A stretch of 64,000 nucleotides of DNA from Nothophaeocryptopus gaeumannii (GCA_031771865.1 JASISA010000010.1:1488001-1552000); one strand, 5' to 3'; shown: positions 34,150-44,610, counted from the first letter of the stretch. Translations and numbers: made by a program. Notes: a model not told the origin generated them from the sequence alone.

Positions 34150-35884
34150 CTGAGGAACATTCTTAGAGTCTTGTCCAGAGGTCTACGTTATGTTTGGCAA
34201 TGGAGTCAAATCGTACAATAGATCAAGCTAGCGCCTTGTTTGCAGCGATGATAGAAGCCAGATCGTGGCCACAAAGTCTAGAAAGCTGCAGTATACAGCG
34301 CTGTAAGAAGGACTTGAGCAAAAAAGAACTTGAGCAAAGAAGAACCAGCCAAATCTTCTCCAAAGTGGAACCGGCCGACGCTCTCTTTGCCCAAGGCATC
34401 GGACGTCGGTAAATTTGGCTCCAGTGTTGATGAATAGACTTCTCACCAAACTCGCTTGAACTTTTCTAGCCTTCATCGTGGACCAGCGGAGCGTATTCAG
34501 CACCTTTCAACGACGCCATATTGGAACAATCGTGAGGTCCTCAAGGCGAGCGGTCGTCGAGCCAACAAGTGAGATGTGAGTGGCTAATTCGACGTGAACG
34601 CTTCCGCAGCATCTTCAATGTCGATGGCCACAGGTCTCCATCGACGGGAAGGTTATGCTTCGTTGTCCTGTAGATTCGTTCTCGCTGTGTTGCGGTCAAG
34701 GATAGGACACACAGACTGAGCGGAAGTCGTTCTCCCTGGTGGTGTGAGTCAGCCTCATTTTTTGTCGCTCTCGGGCAATGAAGACCCTGGAAAGGGCTAG
34801 AGGGGATCTGTAAGGCTGCTGGAAGAACTGGTTTGGCGCGTGACCATCAAGCTTTGACCCATTTCGAGCTACCCTGCAACAGCATCAAACGTGAGCAGAT
34901 ACATCAGATACACCGAAGCAATATCATCTCCAGACCGCCGCGGCGACTCTCGCGGCCGGAATCCTTGTCGAACGCGAGCGAGCATGGTTCGTCCTTGCTT
35001 GGCCGAGCTTCCTTCTGTAGGGGCTCCAGATCGAGAAATGACGTGGAGGAATGCGAAAGGAATACTGGACCAGTATCGCCGTGATGTACTTGACGCATAG
35101 TTAGGAAGCATGGCACTGCAGAACAGTGCAGCGTCTTCTATACGACAGCACGAATCGACAAGGAACCAGATGAGCGTCGTTTGAATATCAGTACTCACTT
35201 ACGACGAACAATATCGTTCGGTGTTCGTCGCACGTGGACGACAGCTAATCTTACGTCTTGGCTCCATAGTCACTCTTCGAAACATATGTTGTCGCTACCA
35301 TCGAAGGTCCCCCGCGCCTCTTTCCGAGTTAGCCAATGATCCTGAGCCCCAGCGCTTCTCATTTAACTCGAGGCCTGTGTGTGACCGTATGTGCTGACAG
35401 CTCTCGCCATCAAGCATCATCTCTACATCACGCATGTCGTTCCTGAGAACCGGATGCGAACCGACGAATGCGAGCCGAAATGACAAAAGGCCATGCTGTA
35501 ATTCAGAGTAGCAAATTTTCGAGTGGGCATGCGTTTGCCTAATTCCGGCGACTATTGGTCGACCTTCCAGCGAAAGGCATGCGATATGTCGCTTGAGACG
35601 AAGGTCACACGATGCCAGCTTGCCTTGAAAAGTTCGATCGTATACCGTTTTATTCCAAATGACGTCCACGAGGACGATGGGTCATCAGGTCTGCAGTTCT
35701 GATGATAAGAGTTGAAGTGAGTGAAGAAATCGCCGCCTCGAGAATTCGACGTTAAGGGTAAATCGCAAGAGACATATGAAGCAGCCATCAGCTTGTTGAT
35801 TGATGATATCTGCAGATCATCAGCAGCAGCGGCAAATTAAGAAAGTCCCAAGCAAATACCATACTCTCGAAATTTTCAAACAAG
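34150..35884. other. Accessory stretch with no supported gene
   Basis: Frames of 60-125 codons occur on both strands (for example minus 35295-35669 and plus 34891-35100) without a domain or clear start. I see nothing that can be called a gene. Confidence 0.35.
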
Positions 35885-35962
35885 ATGCAGCTCTCCGCAA
35901 TCATCCTCACCATCGAACTTGCCCTCGGCGTCATAGCTGCACCAAACGCGAACGGTCAATAG
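35885..35962 (+). other. Orphan signal-peptide reading frame
   Basis: ATG 35885 opens a 25-codon frame with a classical secretion signal: one polar residue, a hydrophobic core (LSAIILTIELALGVIAA) and an AxA-like cleavage site followed by PNANGQ, then TAG. The stop could derive from a CAG codon by a C-to-T change, but nothing recognisable continues downstream. It may be the first exon of a decayed secreted-protein gene, or chance. Confidence 0.25.
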
Positions 35963-35972
35963 GGCACCTTTC

Positions 35973-36239
35973 TCACGAATTGAACGCAGGCCGCTGATAG
36001 TGCTTGTAGATGCCGCTCTTTAGGCTCGTGAAAGGCCAGTCCAGCATCCTGTCCGTGAAGCAGCTCTCATGGAAGCCGTTCGAGGCTCGGTAGCCCGCGA
36101 TGAGGATATCGAAGAAGAAGTCAGAGGAGGGGAAGGCGATCCATTGGAGAGTAATTGGTAGTCTGCACAGATATATTTTGTCTTGTGGGAGCTGGGTGAG
36201 TTGAGGGTGCAGTCGGCATTCGTCCAGTCGCTGCTGTCA
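35973..36239 (-). pseudogene. Coding-like remnant of an unknown protein
   Basis: On the minus strand a frame is open for about 88 codons, from just after a TGA near 36240 to the stop at 35973-35975, with no ATG in its first half. The composition is globular and aromatic-rich (LPITLQWIAFPSSDFFFDIL, then IAGYRASNGFHESCFTDR and LDWPFTSLKSGIYKHY), unlike random translation of this DNA. It looks like the C-terminal exon of a real protein family that I do not recognise, cut off upstream. Confidence 0.35.
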
Positions 36240-36338
36240 ATGCCGGATTTCATCACTCTTGCCCATTCTCTTTTGGTTACGACACGCCGAGAGCGGCGAT
36301 GTTGAATCCTCTTGCATACAAGCGCTGAAATTTAACCC

Positions 36339-37650
36339 TTGCATTTGCTTTCGCGCTGCTATCTGACTGTTGCCAAGTGCGAGGAGCTATTGAGGTCCGA
36401 GATTCCGACGCTCATCGGTAACGAGGCAAAAGTAGATCTATGGTCCAACTTCCAGGCAGAAGTCCAGCTGAATTGCAGGACTGAGATTGCATCGGCTGGA
36501 GATATCGCGAAAGCTTTGAAGATTGCTCGCAGATATGAGTTTCGCGGTCCTCGGTGGTGGTACATCGCCTTTCAAAGGTGCCTCGAACGCGGAGTGAGGC
36601 GTCACCATCGACATGCAGAAGCCGAAAAAGATGAACTTCCATAGCGGAGACGCGCCATTCGCAATCGTCAGCGCCGGGAACTTGTGGGCAGACGTATATG
36701 ACTTTACCGAGAGGTCGAATATGTCTGCTACAGGGACCCGGAACAGTCTGACCGGTGTCGTTGGATCCATTCTTGGTGGTCAGTCAAAGCTTCGATGGAA
36801 GCGAATCCCACTGACCATTAAATGCAGGCGGCATCTCCTTCTTTTCGGTGGAACATGGCTGGTGTTGTGATACAGCGATATCTTTCAAAGTCATCCTGGC
36901 CAAAAGCTCAATCGTGATGGCCAGTGAAAGTCAGAACGCCGATCTTTTCTGGGCGCTCAGAAGAGGCGGAAACAACTTCGGCATCGTTGCTGAAGTCACG
37001 ATAGAGATCTTTCGGAATCCCCCCACGCGGTACACTTTCCAGAGGTTTCACATTGGCTACTCGGATGTGTTAACGCCTTGAGAGGCACTGCAGCGAAATG
37101 TCAGAAGATGTCACGCAAGTTGCTGTCACGCTGCTATGGCACGTTCCAACTGGACAATTCGTCATATCAGAGCGAATGGTGGCATATCAATTGCCAGAGC
37201 TGACCAAAAAGCTCTTGAACAACCATATGGGTGGATCTCTCCAGGTTTCGACGGTGCTTCAGACCGATTCGTATCAGCGATCGATTCTGAAGATGGCGCA
37301 GAAGATGGACGACATGAACGAGCGGGGATATTACAATTTCTTCGGCTCAGTCACCGTGCGTAGCAGCTCAAAGGTCTTTTCAAGAAGAGGTCGAATTCGT
37401 CAAGGGAGCCGAAGGCCTGAAGGTGTACGTCGTGTACAGTCCATTGACGCGAAATGCAATGCGCCAACTGCGAAAGCGTGGTGGCAACGCACTCGGGCTA
37501 TCGTCCGACCACGGACCTCTCACGAGTATGTCGCTGCCGGCTTCGAGCCTGATCTCCGCTGACCCGGCATAGTCGTTAATCTGGATCTCCAATGGAACAG
37601 CCGTGGAGAACATGACCCAACTACAGCTGGGCTCTCTTCAAGCTTGGTGA
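36339..37650 (+). pseudogene. Broken FAD-linked oxidoreductase (FAD_binding_4 / BBE type)
   Basis: Pieces of one enzyme appear in order across all three frames. First LWSNFQAEVQ and IASAGDIAKALKIARRYEF; a frameshift near 36538; FAVLGGGTSPFKGASNAE, then a TGA (36595-36597); GVTIDMQKPKKMNFH and ATGTRNSLTGVVGSILGG. A good 49-bp intron follows (36779-36827, GTCAGT and ATGCAG). Then GISFFSVEHGWCCDT and ADLFWALRRGGNNFGIVAEV, which are hallmarks of the FAD-binding fold, then TGA at 37079. After another frame change come YNFFGSVTV and, in a further frame, LRKRGGNALGLSSDHGPL from the BBE tail. Family members oxidise secondary metabolites using covalent or bound FAD. At least two stops and three frameshifts rule out function. 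Confidence 0.8.
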
Positions 37651-38293
37651 GGACGTAGATGCCATACCGTCGGCCCTCGCGAATAGTGTGCAAGATGAAT
37701 TGTGATGAGGATGGACTGTTCTATCTGCTATGTGGATGATAGGAAGGTGGAAGTGGAAGGAAGTTGGAACCCGACATGTCATCGGCAATGGAGTCTTGGC
37801 AGAAGCACAGACCGCACGGAAGATGACTTCAATCCTCTCCCTAGAACTATTCTCGCCGTCACAATCCCCGAGCCAAAACCAGGCGTAACTTTCACGCAAC
37901 TTTCATTAAATGTTGACCGAGGCCGAACCGCTGACTCACAGTCTGTCGCATTGAACGGTAAACTCGGAAGACACTCCAACCTTCGATGAATTGTAGTTCA
38001 GATATTTGGCTACATCGTCCTTGCCTCCTTCAAAGTGTACGCCCTCTGGAAATTCAGCCACCAAATCATAGAAGGTCTTCCATATCTGAGATGTTCGGTT
38101 GGATGAGGAGCGTGTGTTGGGTCTTTGGCATAGCCATATATCGCGATACTCGCCGCCGCTTCGGTCCGGATCTCCACTGCGCTAAAGCTCCGTGCCAGCA
38201 AACTCTTGCTTCCAGCTTGCTACTGTTGATGTGATCTAGCCGGCTTGAATGACTATTCCAAAATCCAAGCGAGCGTGGCTTGCCCATAACCAC
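37651..38293. other. Degraded accessory DNA
   Basis: Frames up to about 95 codons occur with no recognised domain. The stretch lies between two pseudogenes and probably consists of decayed sequence. Confidence 0.35.
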
Positions 38294-38567
38294 CTAATTG
38301 CAGATAATTTCGTAGGGGCAACCAAGTTTGCATCCTTCAGCGTTAGGGTTACAAACAAGACCGATCCTTGTGCTATGCAACCAGCCAGCGAATTTTCCGA
38401 ACGGTGTGCTCCCCTTTTATATCTCATTAGTCCAAGTCGCTCTTTAAGGTCTATGTTTACTTACACAACAACAGTCACAGATTGCGGGTATATGAAGTTC
38501 ATCTGCAACTGCAGGTTGGGCGGCTAAGTAAAGTAGCCCCAAGGAGAGGAGAGTACGGGCGGAACAT
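38294..38567 (-). pseudogene. Frameshifted copy of the small secreted cysteine-rich protein gene
   Basis: This is a paralogue of the intact gene at 50517-50774, in the opposite orientation. Predicted exons are 38567-38465 and 38413-38294. The intron 38464-38414 is 51 bp, the same length as in the intact copy, with GTAAGT, GGACTAAT and AAAAG. Exon 1 has one base more than a whole number of codons: a C is added in the run of C just after the start region, so the frame from the ATG stops after 23 codons. Beyond that point the other frame still encodes a hydrophobic signal core and a cysteine cluster at the exon end. Exon 2 is open for 39 codons and keeps spaced cysteines (VCNPNAEGCKLGCPYEIICN). 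Upstream similarity continues to about 38848. Confidence 0.7.
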
Positions 38568-38848
38568 GTTGATCGAAGGCCGAGAATTTAGCTGTAGGAG
38601 GAAGAGCGTAGTAGAGGTTGTAAATAGTTTAGAATCGTAGCAAAGCTTGTGACAGTCTATACCGATAAATGCGGCAAATTCTGGAAGATTGTGGACATAT
38701 ATATACATATCGCTACTTGAGAAAACGTCGGCTGTCGGTGTTAGTCTTCGACATTAGGGTTTTGCTAAGAAGGGCCTGTTCCCAGCATTTGCTTTTGCGC
38801 GGAGGCGGTCACTCAATATAGGCTTCATTGTGAAAACCCCGGGCCTCC
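38568..38848 (-). repeat. Promoter/leader copy shared with 50306-50516
   Basis: The reverse complement of this stretch matches the region upstream of the intact secreted-protein gene. Shared blocks are GCCCGGG near the far end, ACCGCCTCCGCGCAAAAG, CTCAAGTAGCGATAT, CTTCCTCCTAC and ATTCTCGGCCT just before the ATG. The duplication therefore includes the regulatory region, not only the coding part. Confidence 0.7.
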
Positions 38849-39556
38849 CTACCCTAGAATGTGATCGTATGAACCAATATTGCTCTAGGATTTGGCCAGT
38901 TGGTGGGTATGGTCAGCTTATAACTATGCCGGCCTAGGAGGTTCCGGTGGGATCCGTACTATTCAGGAGGGTATATTTAGCCGAAAGGATGCTCCTAATA
39001 GGGAGTATAGTAACAGTCGAGGTATAGACACTGGACATATAGTCGACCTTTCCTATAGCAATATTCCGAGTAGCGATAACCTGTCTATAGCGATATATCG
39101 CACTGTAACATGCCAACTCGTATGACACATCTGATGTAACGATTATCGTTAGCATTGGGCCGTCAGCAGGGGTGGACTAGCTGAGAAGATCGTTATAGGC
39201 ATGCCTAAGGCGGGGAAGGCTAGGAGCCTGCAGAGATTACTTGTGTCGCAGAATGCAGCCGACAGTAGTATGTTCACACCCGCAGAGTCGCATCGGGTTC
39301 TCCTGCGTATCATCGTGCCGGTCTGTCGAAAGATCCACCGAAGTGATCTTAGCGTTGGATCTGCCCCAGCTCTCCGCAAGTGTGGAGTAAAGGCTGTATG
39401 TCGGGTGATCAAGTGTGTCCCCAAAGCCTGGCGGCTCTGGAGGCCTTAGGGGATCTTGGAGCGAGTGTAGTCTGATTATGGATGCGGCTGCTGGCGAGAC
39501 TGAGTTTCTTGTCGTGTGCCAGGAGCAGGATTGAGTATCGAAGACAGCCAATCATC
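38849..39556. other. Accessory DNA and GH105 promoter
   Basis: 38850-39180 is AT-rich with many TATAG/CTATA words and a GCGATATATCGC palindrome, resembling decayed repeat DNA. 39200-39480 has a minus-strand frame (39237-39551) without a domain. The last 100 bp are the likely promoter of the GH105 gene; an in-frame ATG at 39482 could be an alternative start. Confidence 0.35.
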
Positions 39557-40744
39557 ATGCCGCAGCAGTCAGTCAGTGTTGATGGCTTGTATGCCTCGGA
39601 CATCAGGTCGAAGATTGAGCTGTTGATTGACAATCTGATCAACATCAAAGATGAGACTGAAAAGCTCTGGCTGCGGTTGCCCGATGGCAGAGTCATCGAT
39701 ACGAAAGGATGGGATGATTGGGAATGGACGCATGGTATCGGACTGTACGGTGTGCGGCAGTACCATACCCTCACCGGCTCGATACCCGCTCTGCAAGTCA
39801 TCGAGAACTGGTTTAAAGGCCAGCTCCTGACCGGCACTACCAAGAACATCAACACTATGTCCAAGAACATCAACACTATAACCCCATTGTTCACATTAGC
39901 ATACCTCTACGAGAGGACGGGAGAGCAGACTTACCTCCCCTGGCTGGACTCCTGGGCAGAGTGGGCCATGTATGACCTGGAGCAGACCCCTTTTGGAGGC
40001 ATGCAGCATGTAATCTCTCTCACCTACAATCACAACGAGCTCTGGGATGATACGCTCATGATAAAGCTTCTCGGTCGGCCGCATTATATCGAGGAGGCGA
40101 AACGGCAGTTCCTGCTGCATATCAAGTATCTCTTCGATCCGGCGACAGGATTGTTCTTCCACGGGTGGAAGTTCGACGGTTCTGCTCCTGGTGAATTCGG
40201 ACACAACTTCGCGAGAGCGCGGTGGGCTCGGGGCAATCCGTGGCTGATAATAGCCATTCCTGACTTCATTGAGTTACACGATCTTCCTCGGAGTGACTTC
40301 CTTCGCGCTCATCTCATCGATACCTTGGAAGCACAATGCCAGGCGTTGAAGCAGCTGCAAGATAGCGAACGCGCGTGGCGGACACTGCTTGACGTTCCGC
40401 TGAGTAAAGGAAGTTATGTTGAGGCTTCGGCGACGGCGGGCTTTGTGTATAGCATTCTGAAGGCTGTTCGTAAGCGTTATATTGGCAAGGAGTATGGGCC
40501 AGTGGCTACCAGGGCGGTGCAAGCGGTTCTGAGCCATATAAACCTCGATGGAGAGCTGAGAAACGTCAGCCTCGGAACGGGTATGGGTAAGGACTGTAAG
40601 GAGTTGGATTGGCAAAGGCCCAAGCTTAGGGCCCAAGCATGTAACTATGCCTTAGGCAATACTTGGCAGGCTTGGCAATCCTCCTCATCAGGTCCACACG
40701 CTGTATACAGCCTAGACTCCTTATCGAATACACACTCTTCATGA
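39557..40744 (+). CDS. GH105 unsaturated rhamnogalacturonyl hydrolase-like protein
   Basis: A single exon gives 395 aa from ATG 39557 (420 aa from ATG 39482). The GH105 alpha6/alpha6 barrel blocks are clear: GWDDWEWTHGIGLYGVRQY, ITPLFTLAYLYERTG, NELWDDTLMIKLL (holding the Asp region used in catalysis), TGLFFHGWKFDG, HNFARARWARGNPWLI and GSYVEASATAGFVYSILKAV. Family members remove the 4,5-unsaturated uronic sugar left by pectate or rhamnogalacturonan lyases. No signal peptide is seen, so an intracellular role is likely. Two oddities: a 21-bp duplication repeats KNINT (near 39841 and 39862). After GTGMGKD the usual PYGQAL segment is missing and replaced by about 45 unrelated residues ending SLSNTHSS. 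The C terminus may be damaged. Confidence 0.85.
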   Translation: MPQQSVSVDGLYASDIRSKIELLIDNLINIKDETEKLWLRLPDGRVIDTKGWDDWEWTHGIGLYGVRQYHTLTGSIPALQVIENWFKGQLLTGTTKNINTMSKNINTITPLFTLAYLYERTGEQTYLPWLDSWAEWAMYDLEQTPFGGMQHVISLTYNHNELWDDTLMIKLLGRPHYIEEAKRQFLLHIKYLFDPATGLFFHGWKFDGSAPGEFGHNFARARWARGNPWLIIAIPDFIELHDLPRSDFLRAHLIDTLEAQCQALKQLQDSERAWRTLLDVPLSKGSYVEASATAGFVYSILKAVRKRYIGKEYGPVATRAVQAVLSHINLDGELRNVSLGTGMGKDCKELDWQRPKLRAQACNYALGNTWQAWQSSSSGPHAVYSLDSLSNTHSS

Positions 40745-40937
40745 CCAACCTCTAACTACCTGTTCATTCACCGTATCACAAGGACCTACAGCATAATAAA
40801 GATATCCCTCTGACCTCGATACCGTACGGTCAAGCGATGGCGATGATGATGCTGGTTGAGTGCCTGTGGAAGTTTGTCTAAAAGCCTGTATTGATAATTC
40901 TCAAGTATAGACATAGATAATTGGCCGGGCTGTTAGT

Positions 40938-42752
40938 CTATGAGGCTGCCTTGCTTCTCTTTCTGAACCACGGCCCGAAGATGTAGAAGACGAACGGAAT
41001 GAGTGACATGGCCCATGCAATAGAACCCACTAGGATGAGTGCCCAGAATACACCCAAGTCCTGGTACATGTAAACGGACACGTGCACCAGAACCGCTAAA
41101 AAGGCCGTGTGTTAGCTGCGTCACGATCGCGTGCTTGCCCGTAGTTTAAATCAGGCATGTGAGACGTACCTGATGCGATGTATCTCGTAATGGTAGTACC
41201 AACCAAAGCGCTGGCGGCATACTCTGCGGAAAATCAGCAAGCGTCACTTTAAATGCCCAAAATGTGTCATCTCACGTTTGTAGCAGTCGATGAGATACTG
41301 ATATGTTGAGATGAAGATACACATCGTCCCAAACCCAAACATACCAACGGCCACGAGAGGACTCCAGATGCTACTGCCCGGTCGAGCCGTGTACGCCAGC
41401 CAGAAGAGACTCCCGGGCATGGTGAAAGCGCCAAAAAAAGCGTACCACAGGCGCTCTTCGGGAGCAACTATGGTACCATGCTTCTCTGCGTATGCTACCT
41501 TCGATCTGTAGCGAGGCCAGATCGGCCATGCCAAAGGCAGGAGGCCAATGATGAAGCCAACATCGAGTGGCAGATAGCACAAGCCAACTGACTTTTGGTC
41601 GAGACCGTAGATTGCATCGCCTTGTCTACCGAAAATGAAGTCGAATCCTGGGAGAAACCCGAATAGTATGGCATAAAGAAGGACCAGATACGCCGAGAAC
41701 GACGCAACTAGTGCTTCGGTGCAAAGGTACTCAATGGGTCGACTGACGCTGACCAAGATTCGATTGCCAAGACCCTTTTTGCCTTCATTCGGACTGCTAT
41801 AAGCAGGGTTGCCGCTCGCCTCACGCAACGCCTTCGCTTTCCAATGTAAAAGTTGAGGGGCATAAGTCTCCGGCACAAAGCAGAAAATCAGGAGAGACAC
41901 TGAGCCTGCAATGAAAAGCGTGATCCATTCCACAAGATGCCAATTGACACCTTGGAAAGGGCTAGTCGCTATGAAAGCAGCGATTGTGGGCGCCAGAAAA
42001 GGACCTAAGAAGACTGGAATGGACAACATCGGAAATATGTATGTCCGTTCCAGTGGTGACCACATGTCGGACATGCTTCCACCAAAGGTGACCAATGGCG
42101 GTGATCCGAAGAGACCCATGAAGCTGCGACAGACCAGCCAAGTTTGGACGTTGGGTGCCGCGGCACTACCGATCGTGAACAGGGCGAAGATTGTGAGGCA
42201 TATGATGTAGATACGATTTCTAGGGAGAGGGGTGAGTAAAAGCTCGTCTCGTGAGTGATGGCAGGAGAACTAGATAAGCACTTACCTTCCGACGGTTTCT
42301 GACAGCGGGCCACTTACCATGCACCCAAATCCCATGGTTACCATGTAGAGCGACGTGGCCAATGTCGCGACTTGCGCGCTGACGTTGTACTCTCTTGAAG
42401 CCTGTGGGACAACACCCGAATCAAACGCTGTAGCGCCACTGCTGAGCATTCCAGTGAGTCCAATGATGAAGGTGTAGCCCGCTCGTCGCGAGGTACTCCA
42501 ATTCAATGGATTCATGGGGTCATTCGGTGCAAAACCAACGAGTATCTGTTTCTCAGCCCCGGCGTCGTTTTCATTATCGTGGATGGCGTTGGAGTCGCTC
42601 GTTTCCGCCGCAAGGTCGAGGTGGTTCGGTTGGAAATTGGAAAGGACCTTGACATCGTGCTGTCGTCTCGCATCCTGCTGAAATCGCAGGATCTGTCGCC
42701 GTCCTTGTAAACCTGCCGAAAATTGACCTGCTATCATCTTTGCAGATTCCAT
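40938..42752 (-). CDS. MFS transporter, DHA1-like drug/metabolite exporter
   Basis: The exons are 42752-42286, 42219-41276, 41223-41170 and 41095-40938, all with GT/AG introns (about 52-74 bp) and consistent phases. The product is 540 aa. A long polar N terminus includes the ADxxNPLNW-like block PNDPMNPLNWSTSRR. Twelve membrane helices follow. Motif A-like sequence spans the first splice (SGPLSETVGRNRIY), and CRSFMGLFGSPPLVTFGG is the helix 4-5 region with the DHA1 motif C character. The central loop is followed by SRPIEYLCTEAL. The last exon holds the final helices and a basic tail (FRKRSKAAS). Such carriers are plasma-membrane drug:H+ antiporters. It lies tail to tail with the GH105 gene. 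The substrate is unknown. Confidence 0.9.
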
Positions 42753-43605
42753 GTTGCGCGGGACAGTACTGCAATCTTGAGCTTGGCGACGTGACTGTTG
42801 TGTAGCCTTGGGAGCCAGTTCCCGGGATCCAAGCCATTTCTATTTGAACATTGCCTCGCATTTTCGGTATTTCGGATATATCCTGTTCTTGTGGGAGTTC
42901 AGCCATCGTTTTGAAATATAGGACTGAGGCCGACGGACCAGCTCCGTGGGAAGGATTGCGGGATGGAGACATTGCGGCAATGGAGCATTCGCGGTATTCC
43001 TAAGCCAAGAGGAGCGGACAATGAGCGCGATTCTCAAAATAATCATAGCCATACCAACATGACAGTCCCATTTGCATGCTCAGGATGTGTCAATGATCCG
43101 GTTCCGATGAACCACCTTTTCGCATACTTACAGTAGCCTGCAGTGGACGCGTCCGTCATCGGTCGCAGGCGCATCGGCCGCGATGGACTTGCGGAGGCGG
43201 AGTAACACCGTGTATGCTTTTTACGTCGGTAACATGTGTCCCGTTTGACCCTCTTGATGCCTGACTGCAACTACCATGACCGGGGGATGAAGATGTTGCG
43301 ACGAGGATGCGAGAGACTGGAGATGCGGAATGTCGTCAGAAATGCATGGCAGGATTCGTGCCTGAGGCCAAAACTCCAAACATCGCTCCTCAGCCTCAGA
43401 CTGCTCTATCTACAGAACGACCATCTCATTTATCAGACTGTGAGCATCCGCAGACGACAGTCAACTTGCATCGCTATCAAATCGAGAGCAAACATATACG
43501 AACGGCGCAGTCATGCCAGTAGCCGTGAGAGAGCTAGGAAGGCTTGTCATGCCACGCCAACGGCTATGATCGAAAGCGCTCGTGGGTCCACTTTCCGCGT
43601 TCTAA
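42753..43605. other. Promoter of the MFS gene and decayed DNA
   Basis: A minus-strand frame near 43043-43270 has a cluster of Cys, Arg and Lys (TCYRRKKHTRC) vaguely like a Zn2Cys6 knuckle, but the six-cysteine spacing is not met. No gene is supported. Confidence 0.35.
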
Positions 43606-44207
43606 CATGAGCTCGTGTGCTCCGAGAACGACTCAAATACGACTCCAAAAGACCACAGCCAGAGAGCATCGGCTATGGACATGCCTGAGTCGTGAGTCCA
43701 GGACTCGATCGCCGAGGCTTTCGACAACCTGAGCATCTCCTCCTTAGATTCAGACGCTACTGGGCAGCCACATAACGACCAGTCAGAGCTCGTTGATGCT
43801 GAAGAACCCGTTTCGAACAATCCGCAAGTCCCCAAAAGCAACAGAGAAGACATCCGCGCCATGGAGAAAACCATCAAATACAAACAAAGACAGATCACAA
43901 ATCTCTTGGATGGCAACGACTTCTTGATATCCCTGGTCTGAGTACTCATGGAAGAAGTGAAGAGAGGTAAAGCAGAGAAGGATGAGGCCTCCGCAGAGAG
44001 AGAGACTACACCATCGATCAGTTGAACGTGTAGCTACAGTTCTGTAACGCCGGCCTGAAGACCGCTGTGCAGGAAGCTGCGGAAGAGAAGAAAGACAAAG
44101 AGCAAGTGATCAGCGAGCTTGAGAAGAAGTTGGTTTGAAAGGATGAGGAAATGACAAAGATGAAAAGCGAGCATGAGACATTTGAAAGGGCGTGGCGATG
44201 TTCTTGA
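43606..44207 (+). pseudogene. Decayed gene for a coiled-coil protein
   Basis: A coding-like plus-strand frame runs from 43606 with stops at 43693 (TGA) and 43939 (TGA). It shifts frame near 44005 and continues with stops at 44031 (TAG) and 44136 (TGA), ending at 44205-44207. The translation between stops is coherent: SIAEAFDNLSISSLDSD, then EDIRAMEKTIKYKQRQITNL, EEVKRGKAEKDEASAER, and after the shift LKTAVQEAAEEKKDKEQV and KDEEMTKMKSEHETFER. This is typical charged heptad coiled coil. All four internal stops are CGA-to-TGA or CAG-to-TAG changes. The original function is unknown. Confidence 0.6.
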
Positions 44208-44290
44208 CATCCCTCGGTCACAGGGTATGATTCCGAGGATGAAGACACATTGTAAATTGATGGATCAACTCGACTTGTGTCTATGGGTAT

Positions 44291-44610
44291 CTAGTTCGAG
44301 AATTTGTCGGGCACATTCTTTCCCGTCGTCTTCTCGAACATCTCGCGAGCCTTGTCGGTCTGTTGCAAAATCAGCCAAAGTCGCCATGTTAGCTCCGAAA
44401 GTGCTGCACTTACGATCTTCTCGTTGGTCCCACGAGCCTTCGCAGGATCAATGTTGTGGCCGCTCTTCTTTCCGAATTGCTTCTCGACGGCGTCGAGGCC
44501 TGGCGAAAAGCTGTCAGTAAGGCTCTGGGTATCAATTGGATGTCTGTAACCCATGACATACCCTTGTCGAGGTAATCCTCCTTTGGCTGGTTCTGATCAG
44601 GTGCAGACAT
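44291..44610 (-). CDS. Conserved small fungal protein (67 aa), three exons
   Basis: The exons are 44610-44562, 44499-44414 and 44359-44291. The introns (62 and 54 bp) have GTATGT or GTAAGT donors and CCAG or ACAG acceptors; all phases agree. The product starts MSAPDQNQPKEDYLDKGLD, continues AVEKQFGKKSGHNIDPAKAR, then GTNEKITDKAREMFEKTTGK and ends NVPDKFSN. It is hydrophilic, lysine-rich and probably helical, with no signal peptide or membrane helix. I recall similar tiny proteins across filamentous ascomycetes with the NEKITD...FEK.TGK pattern, but no function is known to me. Each exon is too short to be noticed without the splicing. Confidence 0.7.

Noticed and set aside
38850..39180. AT-rich TATAG/CTATA-rich stretch as a transposon end
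   Set aside because: No terminal inverted repeat, target-site duplication or transposase sequence could be found.
43043..43270. Zn2Cys6-like cluster on the minus strand
   Set aside because: Only two of the six required cysteines have suitable spacing; it may be a very old relic but cannot be supported.
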